Assembly: GCA_945893045.1 (NCBI GenBank)
Contig: CAMDEA010000092.1
Span: 1 to 33,428 of the forward strand
DNA: 33,428 bases
Direction: 5' to 3'
Source of the DNA: Planctomyces sp. SH-PL62
GTDB taxonomy: Bacteria > Planctomycetota > Planctomycetia > Planctomycetales > Planctomycetaceae
The position numbers and the translations under genes are program-made. Below the pieces are notes generated by a model. That model had not been told where the DNA came from. It did no database searches and worked only from the letters and a program-made list of their open reading frames with translations. Positions within the stretch are counted from its first letter, which is position 1; each line of letters opens with the position of its first letter. Shown piece by piece: positions 25,118 through 33,428 of the stretch.

Positions 25118-26134
25118 CTACAGGCCGGAGTCAAACTTCACGAGTGATCCCATCGGCTTCTCGCTCCCTTCGGGCACAGTGCCAAACACAGCAACGTACA
25201 GCACGCCGTTCTTGTCGAACGCGCACGCGGTCGGCTTGTCGAGGCTGGCGATCTTCACCGCCTTGATCGAATCGCCGTCGATGTCCAGGCGGAACAGGCC
25301 GCCCGCTTTCGGATCGCTCCACGAGTAATCGGTCGCATACAGCTTCTTGGTCTTCGGGCTGTAGGCCAGGCCGGCGATGTCGTTCAGGCCCGTCTTGTAG
25401 TTCTTCTTGAGCTTGCCGGTTTCCGGATCGTAGATCGACAACAGGCTGTCGCCCGGCGGCGTCGAGACCTCGCCCATCTGGCCGACGACTAAATCTCCGT
25501 ACGGGCCAAAGATGACCGGCACCGGAGCATCGACTTCGGTGGCGACCTTAGTGGCGATCGACAGTTTCAACGCACCCGGCTTGCCGTTGGTGGCAGTGCT
25601 CTTGGCGATCCAGCCTTTGGTGTCGTCGCCGTTGCAGGTGATGAAAATCGACTTGCCGTTGGAGGCCACGCCGTAGAAGTTGCCTTCCCCCTTGGCGGAT
25701 TCTTCGCTGGCCTTGATCGGGCCGAGCGTCGCGACGGCGGCGTCCTCTTTGATCGGCGGATGATCAGCGTGCGGCGCGTCCTTGCCGACCTTGTAGATGC
25801 GGACCAGTTCATCGCCGTCCGGGCGGCTGCCGTCGCCGACGATCAAGTGCTCGTCATCCCAAAACGCCAGGCCGAGCGGTCCGATGTTGTACTTCGGCCC
25901 TTTGCCGTAGATGTCGGTCGGGAACCCACTGATCTCGACATGAGCCTTGCCGCTCTTCGGATCGAGCCGATGCACGCCCTTGTGATCGGCGATGAAGACA
26001 TGCCCCGTCGCCCCCTGCACCGCCACGCCGCACGGGTTATCGAGGCCGCTCAGCACCGCCGTCGGCTTCGCCTCTTGAGCGACCGCCGTCAGAGCGATCG
26101 AACCACACAACAAAAACGCCATTGATCGGAGCAT
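25118..26134 (-). CDS. Exported beta-propeller protein (NHL/SMP-30-like)
   Basis: The 338-residue product has a signal peptide (LRSMAFLLCGSIALTAVAQ). After it comes a run of propeller-like strands: LDNPCGVAVQGATGHVFIADHKGVHRLDP, LGLAFWDDEHLIVGDGSRP, IFGPYGDLVVGQMG, IAGLAYSPKTKKLYATDYSW and PTACAFDKNGVLYVAVFG. About six blades can be counted. No catalytic motif is evident, and the family spans lactonases, sensors and binding proteins. The di-heme peroxidase gene lies upstream on the same strand, with a 181-bp gap that holds a palindrome. Function is unknown beyond the fold. Confidence 0.82.
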   Translation of the reverse strand: MLRSMAFLLCGSIALTAVAQEAKPTAVLSGLDNPCGVAVQGATGHVFIADHKGVHRLDPKSGKAHVEISGFPTDIYGKGPKYNIGPLGLAFWDDEHLIVGDGSRPDGDELVRIYKVGKDAPHADHPPIKEDAAVATLGPIKASEESAKGEGNFYGVASNGKSIFITCNGDDTKGWIAKSTATNGKPGALKLSIATKVATEVDAPVPVIFGPYGDLVVGQMGEVSTPPGDSLLSIYDPETGKLKKNYKTGLNDIAGLAYSPKTKKLYATDYSWSDPKAGGLFRLDIDGDSIKAVKIASLDKPTACAFDKNGVLYVAVFGTVPEGSEKPMGSLVKFDSGL

Positions 26135-26213
26135 TTGAAAAACCTTTCGTTGGGAGCCACAGACTTGAAGCCTGCGGTTGGGGGAATCTATTTGTCTTCG
26201 AGTCAGGAGGAAT

Positions 26214-26307
26214 GAATACGGAATGCTGAATACGGAATTCGGAAGTCAGAATGAGCGGCAGCCGGAACATTCTGCGTTCCGAATTCCGTATTCAGCATTC
26301 CGTATTC
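26214..26307. repeat. Perfect AT-rich palindrome
   Basis: Arms 26214-26244 and 26277-26307 are perfect 31-base inverted copies around a 32-base spacer; each arm repeats GAATACGGAA-type words. It separates the cytochrome c peroxidase stop (26316) from the beta-propeller gene start (26134). Confidence 0.93.
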
Positions 26308-26315
26308 GCTCCCTT

Positions 26316-27323
<1,008 letters not shown>

Positions 27324-27629
27324 GGCGCGACTCCATCAACAGAGGGGCGGTGACATTAACCCGCTCTTCAACGTTTGCAAGCTCAGCGAGTTCGACGGAG
27401 CGCGGTGTTGGCCGCTATCTTGGGAACGTCTCTTGATCCGTGTGGGAGCTTCGATCCGTGTGCGAAGTGCGTTCGATCGGAAGACGGACACGCTTCGCAC
27501 ACGGATCGGAACTCACACACGGATGAGACAAAACGATAGTCACGCATCGCTGGCATTCCTTAGAACTTCTCTTTGCGATCACTTCAACACGACCCTCAAG
27601 CCGCTTCAAACTCCTGAAGAACTCCCAAA
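27324..27629. other. Intergenic region between divergent peroxidase gene and purB
   Basis: This 306-bp gap separates two divergent genes. It contains the imperfect palindrome at 27428-27529, and I see no gene. Promoters for both directions are expected here, but no clear boxes were identified. Confidence 0.5.
27428..27529. repeat. Imperfect palindrome with repeated GATCCGTGTG words
   Basis: The left arm (about 27428-27470) and right arm (about 27488-27529) share GATCCGTGTGCGAAG and, further out, a second ATCCGTGTG copy and GTCTC ends, with a few mismatches and a 3-base indel. So the word ATCCGTGTG occurs twice in each arm. Confidence 0.8.
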
Positions 27630-29060
27630 ATGAGTCACAACGTCTACGAAAATCCGCTTATCAAGCGTTACGCCTCGAAGCCGATGGCCGAGTTGTGGTC
27701 CGAGCAACGCAAGCACTCGACGTGGCGGCGACTGTGGGTCGCGCTGGCTGAGGCCGAACGGGAACTCGGCATCGAGATTTCAGAATCTCAAATCTCAGAT
27801 CTCAAATCGGCGACGGACGACATCGACTTCGTGCTCGCGGCCAAGTACGAGAAGGAACTGCGGCACGATGTGATGGCTCACGTCCACGCCTACGGTGATC
27901 GCTGCCCGTCGGCACGGGGGATCATTCATCTCGGCGCGACGAGTTGCTACGTCACCGACAACACTGACCTGATCCTGATGCGTGAAGCGTTGCAACTCGT
28001 GCAATCAAAACTCGTCGCGGTCATTGACGAGTTAGCCAAGTTCGCCGTGACCTATCGCGAGTTGCCGTGTCTCGGCTTTACGCACTTGCAGCCGGCTCAG
28101 CCCACGACGGTTGGCAAGCGGGCGACGTTGTGGTGCTATGACCTCGTGCTCGATTTGGCCGAGATCGAATATCGGCTCGCCGCGTTGAAGTGCCGAGGCG
28201 TCAAAGGGACGACCGGCACGCAGGCGTCGTTCATGACGTTGTTCAACGGAGATCACGCGAAGATCGAGGAGCTGGATCGCCGCGTCTCGGCCAAGATGGG
28301 CTTTGAATCGGCCTACGCCGTCACCGGGCAGACGTACTCACGAAAGGTCGATGCGCAGGTGCTCGACGTGCTCGGCGGCATCGGCCAGTCAGCTCACAAA
28401 GCCGGGACAGATTTGCGAATCCTGCAAAGCCGCAAGGAACTCGAAGAGCCGTTTGAGAAGCAGCAGATCGGCTCGTCCGCGATGGCTTACAAACGGAATC
28501 CGATGCGCTCCGAACGGATGTGTTCGCTGGCTCGATTCGCGATGAACTTGCCGGCAAATCTGGCTCAGACGGTGGCAACGCAGTGGCTGGAACGGACGCT
28601 CGACGACAGCGCGAATCGTCGGCTGGTGTTGCCACAAGCGTTCCTGGCGATCGACGCGGTCTTGATCTTGTACCGCAACATCGTCGATGGTTTGGTCGTG
28701 TATCCGAAGGTCATCGAAAAGCATCTTGCCGAGGAGCTGCCGTTCATGGCGACCGAAGAAATCCTGATGGCCGGAGTTCAAGCTGGCGGCGATCGTCAGG
28801 AGCTACACGAACGGATCCGAGTTCACAGCCAGGCGGCCGCTCAGCAAGTCAAAGAATTCGGACGAGCGAACGACTTACTCGAACGACTGAAGACCGATAC
28901 GGCGTTCGCGTCGGTTGATCTCGGCAACGCTCTCGATGCTCGGCGATTCGTCGGCCGCGCGCCGGAGCAAGTCGATGTGTTTATCGCCGACATCGTCGAG
29001 CCGATTCGGCAACGATATTGTGATCTGGGAAATCAGGAGTCCGAACAGTTAAGAGTTTGA
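27630..29060 (+). CDS. purB: Adenylosuccinate lyase
   Basis: The 476-residue product belongs to the fumarase/aspartase superfamily. By family knowledge it removes fumarate from SAICAR and from adenylosuccinate in purine synthesis. Key sites are visible: HDVMAHVHAYGD with His86, HLGATSCYVTDN, THLQPAQPTTVGKR with His152, and the signature loop GSSAMAYKRNPMRSERM with Ser283. The length agrees with the longer, PurB-type subfamily that includes the human enzyme. The GATCTCAAATC-rich stretch at 27780-27812 is AT-rich compared with its surroundings but fits the family alignment (ISESQISDLKSATDDIDF). There is no strong ribosome-binding site. A palindrome (29070-29136) follows 9 bp after the stop. Confidence 0.95.
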   Translation: MSHNVYENPLIKRYASKPMAELWSEQRKHSTWRRLWVALAEAERELGIEISESQISDLKSATDDIDFVLAAKYEKELRHDVMAHVHAYGDRCPSARGIIHLGATSCYVTDNTDLILMREALQLVQSKLVAVIDELAKFAVTYRELPCLGFTHLQPAQPTTVGKRATLWCYDLVLDLAEIEYRLAALKCRGVKGTTGTQASFMTLFNGDHAKIEELDRRVSAKMGFESAYAVTGQTYSRKVDAQVLDVLGGIGQSAHKAGTDLRILQSRKELEEPFEKQQIGSSAMAYKRNPMRSERMCSLARFAMNLPANLAQTVATQWLERTLDDSANRRLVLPQAFLAIDAVLILYRNIVDGLVVYPKVIEKHLAEELPFMATEEILMAGVQAGGDRQELHERIRVHSQAAAQQVKEFGRANDLLERLKTDTAFASVDLGNALDARRFVGRAPEQVDVFIADIVEPIRQRYCDLGNQESEQLRV

Positions 29061-29069
29061 AGACGTACT

Positions 29070-29136
29070 GAGCGGCACGGCGCTAGCCGCCGGTGTCTGC
29101 ATCCTTTCAAAACCGGCGGCTAGCGCCGTGCCGCTC
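29070..29136. repeat. Perfect palindrome (GCTAGC family)
   Basis: Arms 29070-29093 and 29113-29136 are perfect 24-base inverted copies around a 19-base spacer. Arms and spacer length match the copy inside the DUF1553 gene (18221-18287), so these are two insertions of one family. This copy lies between purB and the small exported protein gene. Confidence 0.95.
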
Positions 29137-29155
29137 ACTTTTCAGGAGCCTCGCC

Positions 29156-29440
29156 ATGAATCGTCTCTGGTCTTTCGTCGGTCTGTTTGTCGCGTTCGTG
29201 TTCGCCGTGACGTTTTTTGGACAACCCGCTCAATCTGACACCGCGTCGCCAGCCTCACGCTGGGAATATCGCACGGAGACGATCGAGCCGACGTTGCTTT
29301 CGCAGCGGCTCAATGAGTGGGGCGGCGATCGGTGGGAAGTCTTCGCCGTTGAGCGGGGCGACACGGTGCTCGAACAAGACGGCGCGACCAGGCTGAAGGT
29401 GACGAATTTCCAAGTCACCGCGCGCCGGCCGCTGAAGTAG
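29156..29440 (+). CDS. Small exported or membrane-anchored protein, DUF4177-like
   Basis: The 94-residue product starts at ATG 29156 with AGGAG (29144-29148) seven bases upstream. A hydrophobic segment (LWSFVGLFVAFVFAVTFFG) acts as signal or anchor. The mature part, WEYRTETIEPTLLSQRLNEWGGDRWEVFAVER, resembles the short DUF4177 pattern (aromatic strand, then a helix and a GWE-like strand). The function of that family is unknown to me. Its stop codon (TAG, 29438-29440) lies inside the left arm of the palindrome at 29436-29518. Confidence 0.78.
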   Translation: MNRLWSFVGLFVAFVFAVTFFGQPAQSDTASPASRWEYRTETIEPTLLSQRLNEWGGDRWEVFAVERGDTVLEQDGATRLKVTNFQVTARRPLK

Positions 29441-29518
29441 GTCAGGCTTTCTAGCCTGACCCGAACGGGCAATCGACGTCGAATGCGTACCAGGTCAGCC
29501 TGGAAAGGCTGACCTACT
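29436..29518. repeat. Paired-hairpin palindrome between convergent genes, with compensatory changes
   Basis: Arms 29436-29461 and 29493-29518 are inverted copies with three mismatches around a 31-base spacer. The left arm forms GGTCAGGCT/AGCCTGACC over TTCT; the right arm forms GGTCAGCCT/AGGCTGACC over GGAA. Two of the three mismatches are the two partners of one base pair within each hairpin, so both hairpins stay fully paired. The third lies in the loop. The TAG near each outer end is the stop codon of the gene entering from that side. Confidence 0.95.
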
Positions 29519-30545
29519 TAGCCCAGGCGGTGAAGAACTTTTGTAGCCGCACCATCTCGCCGGGCAGGTACGCGGCGGCGGTGATGTGTCCGGCGTCGAG
29601 CCAAACCAATTCTGGTTTCGTGCCGATCGAATCCCACAATGCGATCGTGGCGGCGTGCGGGATGATTTCATCGGTCTTCGCGTTGACCATCAGCACGTCG
29701 CGGTCTTTGAGCAACCGGCCGTGCGTCGCCGGATCGACCGGCTCCAAGGCTTTGAGAAACGACTCGCGGGATTCGCCCGCTTTGAGCCATTCCGCGCGGA
29801 ACATCTCCGCGTCGCGATGTTCCATGCTCCACAGATTTTCGCCGAGCTTTCCGCCACCAAGGTAGATCGCGACTTTGCGGAACCGGGGTTCGCCTGCCGC
29901 CGAGAGCGCGGACATGATCCCCCCCAAGCTGATGCCCGTCACACCCATCCGTTCCTTGTCCACCTCCGGCCGAGTCGCCAGCCAGGCACCCGCGCGGCGA
30001 ATATCGAGCACGGCCTGTCTCATGCTTTCGGCCGTCTCGCGCGGGTTGCGCGAGATCATGCGGCGCGGAGACTCCTTGCTGCGCCGCTCACCGTAGTACG
30101 GCATCTTGACGAACAGCGCGGCGACCTGCGCGCGAGCCAGCGCACTGGCCACCGTTTGAGAGAGTGGGAACTCGCCTCCCAAGATGTGCAACACGACGAC
30201 ACCCGGGAACGGGCCTGGTCCGGCTGGCTGAAAGTATTCGGCGTGGACGGTGTTGTTCTCCGGCACGATAGTCTCGACCGGCGAAGGAAATGTCACGGCG
30301 AGCGTGCGCAGTGATCCGCGCTCGCGCAGAAATTCCGCATCAGCCTCGAAGCGATGCGGCTTCAAACGAAAGTGCTCTGGAACCGCGGCTTCGTTTTTGG
30401 CCGGCAGGAATTCGATGGTCGCCGCTTCGGGGACTTCCGTGAAAGCCGCTTCGTCAGCCATGACGGGGACAGCGTTCAGGCTCGCGAGCACCGTCAACCA
30501 ACCGGCAACAAACGAACGACTCACCAAGTAATCGGACTGACGCAT
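29514..30545 (-). CDS. Exported alpha/beta hydrolase (dienelactone hydrolase-like)
   Basis: The 343-residue product has an N-terminal signal (about 1-30, ending PVMADEA). The alpha/beta hydrolase triad is visible: Ser206 in the elbow GVTGISLGG, Asp292 in NAKTDEIIPH and His320 in LDAGHITA. The strand GVVVLHILGG (115-124) supplies the likely oxyanion region. The order and spacing suit the dienelactone hydrolase/acetyl xylan esterase-like group, so an ester substrate outside the cytoplasm is likely; the substrate itself is unknown. The stop codon (TAG on the minus strand, 29514-29516) lies in the right arm of the palindrome. The gene converges with the small exported protein gene and is divergent from the acyltransferase gene. 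Confidence 0.85.
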   Translation of the reverse strand: MRQSDYLVSRSFVAGWLTVLASLNAVPVMADEAAFTEVPEAATIEFLPAKNEAAVPEHFRLKPHRFEADAEFLRERGSLRTLAVTFPSPVETIVPENNTVHAEYFQPAGPGPFPGVVVLHILGGEFPLSQTVASALARAQVAALFVKMPYYGERRSKESPRRMISRNPRETAESMRQAVLDIRRAGAWLATRPEVDKERMGVTGISLGGIMSALSAAGEPRFRKVAIYLGGGKLGENLWSMEHRDAEMFRAEWLKAGESRESFLKALEPVDPATHGRLLKDRDVLMVNAKTDEIIPHAATIALWDSIGTKPELVWLDAGHITAAAYLPGEMVRLQKFFTAWAK

Positions 30546-30929
30546 CGTGAACCTCGTTTTCTATTCGCCAACAATGACTCGCACCGGACACATCGTATCC
30601 GTCGCACAGCCATGAATGAAACAAGCGAGCGGGACGGCGTCAGCCCATACATTCAGCGGAATGGCGCTAGCCACCGGTGTCGTGCGGGTGATGATCCACG
30701 CGAAATACCGGCGGCTAGCCGAGACTATTCATGGCCTACTCCTTGGGGAGAGCAGCGTGCTGCGATGTAACCGGAAGCGTCAGCGAGGGAGTGTGTGATG
30801 ACTCCCTCGCTGCCGCTTCGGGTTACATCGCGGCCATGAATAATCTGAACGGCGCCGTGCCGCTCACTCGCATTGACGCTCTTTGTGATCCGCTTCAGAC
30901 TCCCGCCCGATTTGGCAAGGGAGTGCCGC
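30546..30929. other. Intergenic region holding remnant and nested palindromes
   Basis: This 384-bp gap separates a minus-strand hydrolase gene from a plus-strand acyltransferase gene. Most of it is a composite palindrome (30655-30865), described separately, plus a single arm-like fragment near 30628-30645. No gene is seen; open frames here are by-products of the repeats. Divergent promoters should lie here. Confidence 0.55.
30655..30865. repeat. Nested palindrome: one element family inserted into another
   Basis: The outer left arm (30655-30677) is a diverged GCTAGC-family arm. Its right arm is split: CCGGCGGCTAGCC at 30708-30720, and GGCGCCGTGCCGCTC at 30851-30865. Between the halves lies another inverted repeat with ATTCATGGCC (30727-30736) and GGCCATGAAT (30832-30841). 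Inside that is a 31-base inverted pair (30762-30792 and 30801-30831, 29 of 31 matching, 8-base loop) of the family also seen at 22560-22649. Confidence 0.88.
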
Positions 30930-31898
30930 ATGAATTGGTTGGCTTGGCGATATCGGTTGGAGTACCTCGTCTTTCGCACGCTGGTGTGCGTGATTCAGAT
31001 GCTGTCGCCAGCTCGCGCGCGGGATTGTGCCGAGGGCCTGGGGTTCGTCTTTCATCGAGTGCTGCCGCACAAGCTGACGCGTTACGACGTCTCGCGAGAT
31101 AACCTGCGTCAGGCATTGGGGCCGGAACCGTCCGACGCGACCATCGACGATTACATCCGCCGCATGTGGGTGCATCTTTTTCGAGTCGTGATCGAGATCA
31201 TTCAGCTTCCGCGCAAAGCTCGCGACAACACGATTCTGGATGTCGTGCAATATGGTCCCGGCCGGCAAGCGGGTTGGTCGGCGTTCAATTCCGGCCGACC
31301 GGTGATGATGGTCGGCGGGCATTTTGGGAATTGGGAAGTGGCGAACTCGGTCTTCGGCTTGTATGGAATTTCGATGGGTGTGATCGCCCGCGATTTGGAC
31401 AACCCGCATCTCCACGAATGGTTCAAACGGTTTCGCGAACTGACCGGCCATCGGATGTTCTCGAAAGACGGCGCGTCCGAGCAAATGCTGCCGCAGTTGG
31501 CTCGGCGTGGACACGTCGGACTGTTGTGCGATCAAGACGCCGGGCCGCGCGGGCTGTTCGTGGACTTCTTCGGCAAGCCCGCTTCAACGTTTAAGTCGAT
31601 CGCGCTGGCGGCGCTGGAATATCGCGCATTGATCTGCGTCGGCGGAGCGTATCGTCTGCCGGACAATTTTCACGGCGATCACACGGTCGGCCCCGCATGG
31701 TCGCGGTTTGAACTGGTCTGCGAGGATGTCATCGACCCGGAGACGATCGACAGTCTTGATCCGGTGGGGGAGATCACTCGCCGCTACACCGCCGCGCTCG
31801 AACGCCTGATCCGCCGCGCTCCGGAGCAATACTTCTGGGTGCATCGCCGTTGGAAGAGCGTCCCGCAACAACGCCGCGCGGCACGCAAGGCGGCATGA
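30930..31898 (+). CDS. Lipid A-type lysophospholipid acyltransferase (LpxL/HtrB family)
   Basis: The 322-residue product starts at ATG 30930 with AAGGGAG seven bases upstream; an upstream TTG at 30873 is less likely. The N-terminal YLVFRTLVCVIQMLS can anchor it to the inner membrane. The HX4D/E catalytic motif of LpxL/HtrB-type acyltransferases is present in GGHFGNWE (His131, Glu136). DQDAGPRGLFVDFFGKPAS and the C-terminal RAPEQYFWVHRRWKS are family hallmarks. The family transfers acyl chains from acyl-ACP to lipid A precursors. That fits planctomycetes with a Gram-negative-type outer membrane, though a non-lipid A acceptor is possible. It stands alone downstream of the composite palindrome. 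Confidence 0.9.
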   Translation: MNWLAWRYRLEYLVFRTLVCVIQMLSPARARDCAEGLGFVFHRVLPHKLTRYDVSRDNLRQALGPEPSDATIDDYIRRMWVHLFRVVIEIIQLPRKARDNTILDVVQYGPGRQAGWSAFNSGRPVMMVGGHFGNWEVANSVFGLYGISMGVIARDLDNPHLHEWFKRFRELTGHRMFSKDGASEQMLPQLARRGHVGLLCDQDAGPRGLFVDFFGKPASTFKSIALAALEYRALICVGGAYRLPDNFHGDHTVGPAWSRFELVCEDVIDPETIDSLDPVGEITRRYTAALERLIRRAPEQYFWVHRRWKSVPQQRRAARKAA

Positions 31899-31968
31899 AC
31901 GTCAACAACTCGCGACGAGCGTGTGAGAATCTGACTCGCTGGCGAGCGGCGCGGCGTCAATTCCTTTT

Positions 31969-32101
31969 AGGAATCGGCACGAAATAACTTCCCGGAGTTC
32001 AAGGTAGCGGCAGGGCGCAAGCCCTCCGGTTTCGGGCGGCTATTCGCCGACACCGGACGGCTTGCGCCGTTCCGCTACAGAAGGTATTTCGTGCCGACTC
32101 C
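31969..32101. repeat. Nested palindrome between convergent genes, with compensatory changes
   Basis: Outer arms 31969-31986 and 32084-32101 match at 17 of 18 (core TCGGCACGAAATA). Inner arms 32005-32030 and 32052-32077 match at 23 of 26. Within the inner arms, AGGGC/GCCCT on the left and ACGGC/GCCGT on the right each close a GCAA loop. Two of the three mismatches are thus the two partners of one base pair, which keeps both hairpins intact. The right outer arm ends directly at the dus stop codon. Confidence 0.92.
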
Positions 32102-33172
<1,071 letters not shown>

Positions 33173-33428
33173 AACAATCTTCGCCCTGTGCAAGTCAGTG
33201 GTTCGTGGGTTGGGATGTTACGAAATGGCGACGTAGATGTCCTCAAGCTCCGCCTGTCCGGCTTGATCGCTTTCTCCACGCGCTGTGTGCTCCGCATAGC
33301 TTGCCAATCCCACACAACGGCCTCGACTGACTTGACCGTCATGTCTGTTGCCGCGAGACGCGCTCTCGCCGGTATCTTGCGACTCGTGCATCTAAACGCG
33401 GCAAGAACAATTCCGTGAGGCACACTTG

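Noticed and set aside
27780..27812. AT-rich repeated words in purB as an inserted palindromic element
   Set aside because: The encoded residues fit the normal adenylosuccinate lyase sequence, and the words are direct rather than inverted repeats.
33173..33428. Short frames at the right end of the window
   Set aside because: None has a recognisable domain or ribosome-binding site; the stretch is probably the upstream region of the dus gene.

Overview
The window looks like a chromosomal piece from a planctomycete (phylum Planctomycetota). The basis is the company the genes keep: a PSC1/DUF1549/DUF1553 cytochrome-like gene, a DUF1501 Tat-exported protein, two Ser/Thr kinases fused to WD40 propellers with DWG in place of DFG, many small secreted proteins, GC-rich sequence, and many dispersed palindromes between and inside genes. 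The species cannot be named from sequence alone.

Layout. 1-2135 (minus) is the 5' part of a membrane Ser/Thr kinase-WD40 gene cut by the window edge. 2842-11048 (plus) holds fabH (KAS III), a 68-residue Sm-like protein and a 2257-residue kinase with about 18 WD40 blades. 11132-20419 is a six-gene minus-strand cluster. In transcription order it encodes a PSC1/DUF1549/DUF1553 protein, a G8-domain beta-helix protein resembling animal CEMIP/TMEM2, a membrane-anchored unknown, an 86-residue helical protein, a DUF1501 protein and a secreted VOC-fold protein. It looks like an exported, surface or periplasmic catabolic unit, but the substrate is not visible.

20564-22547 (plus) holds hemW and a SAM methyltransferase. 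22647-27323 (minus) holds a lone MotA/TolQ/ExbB-type channel protein, a MetW-like methyltransferase, an exported S51 (cyanophycinase-like) peptidase, an exported beta-propeller and a di-heme cytochrome c peroxidase. 27630-29440 (plus) holds purB and a small exported protein. 29514-30545 (minus) is an exported alpha/beta hydrolase. 30930-31898 (plus) is a lipid A-type acyltransferase. 32102-33172 (minus) is a tRNA-dihydrouridine synthase.

The most unusual signal is not a gene. At least eleven palindromic elements lie between genes, and two sit in frame inside the PSC1/DUF1553 gene. Several are pairs of small hairpins in inverted orientation, like enterobacterial REP/BIME elements. In two of them the arms differ by exchanges that keep each arm's own hairpin paired. 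One element is nested inside another, and some supply the stop codons of flanking genes. No tRNA, rRNA, CRISPR array, integrase or transposase gene was seen.
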